Source of the DNA: Strigops habroptila
Taxonomy: Eukaryota > Chordata > Aves > Psittaciformes > Psittacidae
Direction: 5' to 3'
Assembly: GCF_004027225.2 (NCBI RefSeq)
Contig: NC_044282.2
Span: 55,756,397-55,820,396 of the forward strand
Length of the DNA stretch: 64,000 nucleotides
Each line of letters opens with the position of its first letter. The stretch's first letter is position 1. Both the position numbers and the translations under genes were made by a program. The notes beneath the pieces were generated by a model. The model did no database searches, had not been told where the DNA came from, and saw only the letters and a list, made by a program, of their open reading frames with translations. Positions 60,511 to 64,000 of the stretch are shown here, piece by piece.

Positions 60511-63500
60511 AAGAAACCACGAGCTTCCCACCACCCGCGAGGGACATTTTCCTGGGGAGTCTGTAAAGCTGCAGGTTTTCCATCCTCCCCCCTCCCTGAT
60601 CTACAGCTTCAGAAGAGGTGAGAACTCCTGCCCATGAATGTTTGGGATGAGGAACGGGCTGACAGATCAGAAGGGCTTGTCTGCCTCACCTCTGCCCATC
60701 ACTGCCCCAAGCCTTAAAACCAACCAGTGTCTAAAAGCACACCCACCACAGGGCAGAGCTAAGCCTTTAAAACCTGCGAAAGATCAGTTGTTACCAGAAC
60801 TATAAACTCCATGTTGGATAAAATCCACACAACCACGTCACTTCCCAGGGAAGCCTTGACAACATCTCCATGTCACAACAAAATCACAATGAAGTAAATT
60901 CTGACTCCTCTTCCATGCTGTGGACAGACCCATCCACACGCAAGGAGGGCGTGTGGTAGAGGGGAGGCTGGAGATACATACATGCTCTTTGTCCCCTCCA
61001 CTGATAAACCCTGCACTCTCAAAAACCCTGCTTATTTGGGATGTTTTGGGTCTCCTCAACACTTATGAAATACAACTAATAACTTGGGCAGCAGAGAGAT
61101 GATCGGGGCTCAGCAGGCAAGGTGAGGATCCCTGGTGACCCCTTAGCGATTCCTGAATCAAACACACTCTGAGAAAGTCAAAGCATTTTCCAAGACTTCT
61201 CAATGTCACATGTAATTCAACAGTCAAATGCTTTTCTTGCCCCAAATAATCAGTGATCAAAAGATGTAGGTAAACTTGTAGCATTGCTTTCATTTGCAAA
61301 GCACCCACACACAAGTGTAGCTAATCTAGCTCTTGGAACCCCGAGACAAGCCAATATGTAACTCAGTTTCAAACTATACATAAGAAAAGCGCTGAATATC
61401 AAAAGGTATGAAAAGTCTGTGGTACTTCAAATTAAAAGTAGGCTCCTAAACAAATGCCTCAGATAAACAAGACATCAGACTTGCTGAGTGAAGCTTCAGA
61501 GTAATGCCTCATATAGAATTAAGATTTAAGAGAGCTAGAAAGATTAGTTATTACATTATTAAATGTTTACAATGGAAACCAGCGAAGGAAGTGAAGGAAT
61601 ATGATCTAGGACGTGAGAGTTCAATGCTATGGAAGTTGAGAATAGTCTTTTTTTGCAATAATAAGGCTGAAAAAATAAGAGCTTAGTGAAAGGAAAATGT
61701 CTGTTTAAACAACTTTGAATACTGACTAAGGTTTATTAATCTGAATTCTAGAAGAGACCTAGTAGATTTGTGCCATGTTTTGATAACCTGGTAACTGCCG
61801 CTTTCTAGTGTAAGATTTGGAGGTGCCTTCTTTCAGCCAAGTGAAGGATCTTCCACATGAAATTTGATTTTAAATCCATTTTTAAGCTCTGTCAATGGAA
61901 TTATCTATTGTATTGTTTCCTCAAGGTTTTACTCCCTCCTCGGTGCTCTCAGTACCACCATTAGCAAATCCACATTTCAGTGCCAAAGCATTTTTCTTGG
62001 TTTTGTTTCAGCCTCCATTATTCTCGCTGTCCTCACGGGAGGATGGGAGATTGACACCAACTCCCACATGTGGAAGCTTTCACTTGTCTAAGTTTCTCAA
62101 CAGAAAGCTTCAGGAGTTGCCCAGGACAAACATGACCTTCCTAGAACTTCATACACGTCTTTACTTCTTCACCAGAACGGTCGCATGTGGGTTCTCCGGA
62201 GCCCCACCAGGCTTTGGGCAGGAGGAGAAGGTAAACCTGCCAGGGTCAGGGGACAGCGGACGTGGGACAGGGCGCTGCACATTCCCAAACATTACATTGC
62301 TTTAAAAACACTGAAACCCTGCAGAATAATGGGAATTGTAATATTAGTCCCACCTACGGGATGGAAATCTAATCCTACTGACCCCTGACAGACATGACAA
62401 TGGTCTTTTTTTTTTCCCTACAAATCCTCTGGTTTTACCACTGGCACAGAGAGCTGTGCACAAACGAAAGCAATGCTACAGCACCCATCTGAAATGGCAA
62501 TAATTTTACATATATTAGTTGAAGTTTAGTTTAAGAAAATGATCTGAAATATTTTCCTCATTCTAACTCCCATCAGAGAAAAATACAAATACATGGTTCT
62601 AAAAGAACTGCAAATAGGGACTGAGATCAATTACAGGAAGAGGAGCGAAGAAAGATGACAAAAACAAGCCAGGCTCACATAAACCCTAACTAACTTTAAA
62701 TAATCACAGAACTGGAAGGGACCTTAAAGCTCATCTAGTTCCAACCCCCTGCCATGGGCAAGGACACCTTCCACTAGAGCAGGTTGCTCAAAGCCCCATC
62801 CAGCCTGGCCTTGAACACTGCCAGGGACGGGGCAGCCACAGCTTCTCTGGGCAACCTGTGCCCGTGTCTCACCACCCTCACAGGGAAGAATTTCTTCCAT
62901 ATATCTAATCTAAACCTCCCCTCTTTCAGTTTAAAGCCATTCCCCCTTGTCCTATCCCTACGTGCCCTTGTAAAAAGTCCCTCTCCAGATTTCTTGTCAG
63001 CTCCTTTAGGTACTGGAAGCTGCTTCAGGGTCTCCCTGGAGCCTTCTCCAGGCTGAACAGGCTGAATAAGACTCCTGTTGGAATCACCTGCATGCATTGA
63101 GATCATTCATACATACCAATTAGCACATACTAAACATTCATAGGATGTCATCCTCCCAGCACACAATCTGACAAGAGTTCATGGTTTAAATCCGTACAAA
63201 GAACGGACATCCATAAACAGATTTTATCATTAAGGCTTCCAATATTAAAATTACCTGGCAGGTGATGTTAATAAAAGGGGGTTCCTGAGAAGGTGGGTAC
63301 ACTGGAAGATTTCTCTTCGCAGATTTTAGCAGCTCAGTTAATTCACAGAGATGATGCTGTAATTCTGAGAAGTTACCAGACAGTTTTTCTACATTTTTTG
63401 AAAAGTAACTTGCTTCCTTTTCACTTAATAAGTTATTCTTGTAAGAATTGGGTACTTTGAAAGCTGCATCTGCCTGCCTTTTTGGAGATGTTGGCTTGAC

Positions 63501-64000
63501 AGAAGACGCCAGCGATGCGGCAGACAGTGCCGCTGCGCGATTAACCAGTTCAGCATCGAGACACTCAACTGCTGGAGAATAACTCATGGAAATCTTCTTA
63601 TCTTTGAGGTCACTCATGTTCGACAAGCTTTGTTCATAAACGGGACTCTTAATTTCTTCAATGAGTTTCCTTTTGCTGGTAGGGGACTGAATGGCAGCAC
63701 GATCCGGCATCAGGAGTCCACGGCTGAGAGGGTGAACGTCTCTAGAGAGATCATGCTGTATGTTGGAAAGGTTCAAATCGGAGCTCCCATTAACTGATGC
63801 TGATGTTGAAGGACCCATTTCAAATATTAGTTCCTTAATCATCAGTCGTATCATATATTTGTCTGATCTTGAAGAGGGAAGAAATGCAGGGTCAGTGAAT
63901 CTTTGTTTTCCAACCAGTATCAGTAACAATTTATTGGTCAAGAAGCACAAACCCTTTGGTTTCTCATTTTTCTCTAGCTGAATTTGTTGAATATTGGGTA
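57776..64000 (-). CDS. WDCP: WD repeat and coiled-coil-containing protein, C-terminal half (runs off the window)
   Basis: Minus-strand coding exons are 64000-63255 (partial; continues past the right edge), 60219-60102 and 58047-57776, all GT-AG and in phase. About 377 residues are visible. Close similarity to human WDCP (C2orf44) is clear in [20 protein letters not shown], in [18 protein letters not shown], in [19 protein letters not shown] and in [14 protein letters not shown]. The N-terminal WD repeats lie outside the window. Residues around [20 protein letters not shown] and [13 protein letters not shown] form the predicted coiled coil, followed by a [11 protein letters not shown] segment. 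Family knowledge: WDCP is a poorly understood oligomerising protein reported to bind the kinase HCK and found fused to ALK in tumours. The last ~60 residues include a tandem repeat and do not resemble the human tail. Confidence 0.93.
57819..57940 (-). repeat. WDCP: 51-bp tandem repeat coding the WDCP tail
   Basis: Two full 51-base units (57819-57869 and 57870-57920), each ending GATATCC on the plus strand, and a partial third at 57921-57940. On the minus strand they code 17-residue units of the form SS-(K/E)-(T/S/A)-LD-I-(I/T)-SS. The length keeps the frame. Confidence 0.8.
58048..60101 (-). other. WDCP: WDCP last intron
   Basis: About 2 kb, containing a sense-to-plus-strand CR1 fragment at about 58983-59198. 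Other sequence shows no recognisable feature. Confidence 0.65.
58983..59198 (+). repeat. CR1 LINE 3' fragment
   Basis: Contains AGATTTAGGTTAGATAGAAG, GCAGAGAAGCTGTGGCTGCC, TTCAAGGCCAGGTTCGACGG, GAGCAACCTGGTCTAGTGGA and a TTTTGTGATTCCATGA end. A G-rich run precedes it. It has a small internal deletion in the GGTGGTGAGGC block. Confidence 0.92.
60102..60219 (-). CDS. WDCP: WDCP penultimate exon
   Basis: The minus-strand acceptor TTTACAG precedes 60219 and the donor GTATGT follows 60102. It encodes [20 protein letters not shown] and then [19 protein letters not shown], in phase with both neighbours through a split codon. Confidence 0.92.
60478..60510. repeat. (CTG)11 trinucleotide microsatellite
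   Basis: Eleven uninterrupted CTG units on the plus strand, i.e. CAG on the WDCP transcript strand, located in an intron. Confidence 0.95.
62704..63068 (-). repeat. CR1 LINE 3' fragment, antisense
   Basis: The plus strand reads the reverse complement of CR1: ATCACAGAACTGGAAGGGAC, CATCTAGTTCCAACCCCCTG, GGCCTTGAACACTGCCAGGG, GGAAGAATTTCTTCC, CATTCCCCCTTGTCC and TCTCCAGGCTGAACAGGCTG. Well preserved. Confidence 0.94.
63255..64000 (-). CDS. WDCP: WDCP large exon, 3' part (partial)
   Basis: Open on the minus strand from the window edge to CAG at 63257-63255, followed by the donor GTAATT. It encodes 248 visible residues: the end of the WD-repeat region, a low-complexity Ser/Lys-rich linker, an Ala-rich run ([13 protein letters not shown]) and the coiled coil. 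The linker is the least conserved part. Confidence 0.93.

Larger units (their letters stand above)
60220..63254 (-). other. WDCP: WDCP penultimate intron
   Basis: About 3 kb, with a (CTG)11 microsatellite at 60478-60510 and an antisense CR1 copy at about 62704-63068. No further exon recognised. Confidence 0.65.

Noticed and set aside
62774-63106. A 110-codon minus-strand frame near 63 kb
   Set aside because: It lies almost wholly in the antisense CR1 copy and reflects CR1 3' sequence, not a host gene.
1-64000. CRISPR arrays, operons, phage or bacterial islands
   Set aside because: No regularly spaced direct repeats, no dense coding; the window is an ordinary vertebrate gene neighbourhood.

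Overview
This window is vertebrate nuclear DNA, almost certainly from a bird. The evidence is spliced genes with GT-AG introns, CpG-island promoters, and at least eight truncated CR1-type LINE tails in both orientations carrying the typical avian 3' end. There is also a solo LTR of the kind common in bird genomes. Nothing looks prokaryotic. The gene order UBXN2A (+), MFSD2B (+), WDCP (-) matches human 2p23.3, so this is a conserved amniote block.

Layout. Positions 1-19.1 kb hold UBXN2A: a CpG island with a probable non-coding first exon ending at 14, six coding exons from 3286 to 16668, and a 3' UTR running to about 19.1 kb. Positions 20.2-54.8 kb hold MFSD2B: a CpG-island promoter and fourteen coding exons from 20656 to 54736, predicting 517 residues. 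The last coding exon has at least one plausible alternative. Positions 54.8-57.4 kb are a short convergent intergenic gap with a solo LTR at about 56632-57162. Positions 57.4-64 kb, read on the minus strand, hold the last three coding exons of WDCP; its upstream WD-repeat part lies beyond the right edge.

Functions. By family knowledge, UBXN2A is a SEP plus UBX domain cofactor of the AAA ATPase p97/VCP. MFSD2B is the sphingosine-1-phosphate exporter of erythrocytes and platelets. WDCP is a WD-repeat and coiled-coil protein. They do not form a pathway; they are neighbours by conserved synteny.

I see no dramatic new system here. The observations most worth checking are: alternative C-termini of MFSD2B behind a weak donor; a GATA/NF-E2 motif cluster in MFSD2B intron 1; a 51-bp tandem repeat coding the WDCP C-terminus; inverted CR1 pairs flanking single exons; and a lineage-variable C-terminal extension of UBXN2A. 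Exon boundaries were read by hand from splice signals, reading-frame phase and recalled family similarity, with no transcript data. The species cannot be named from the sequence.
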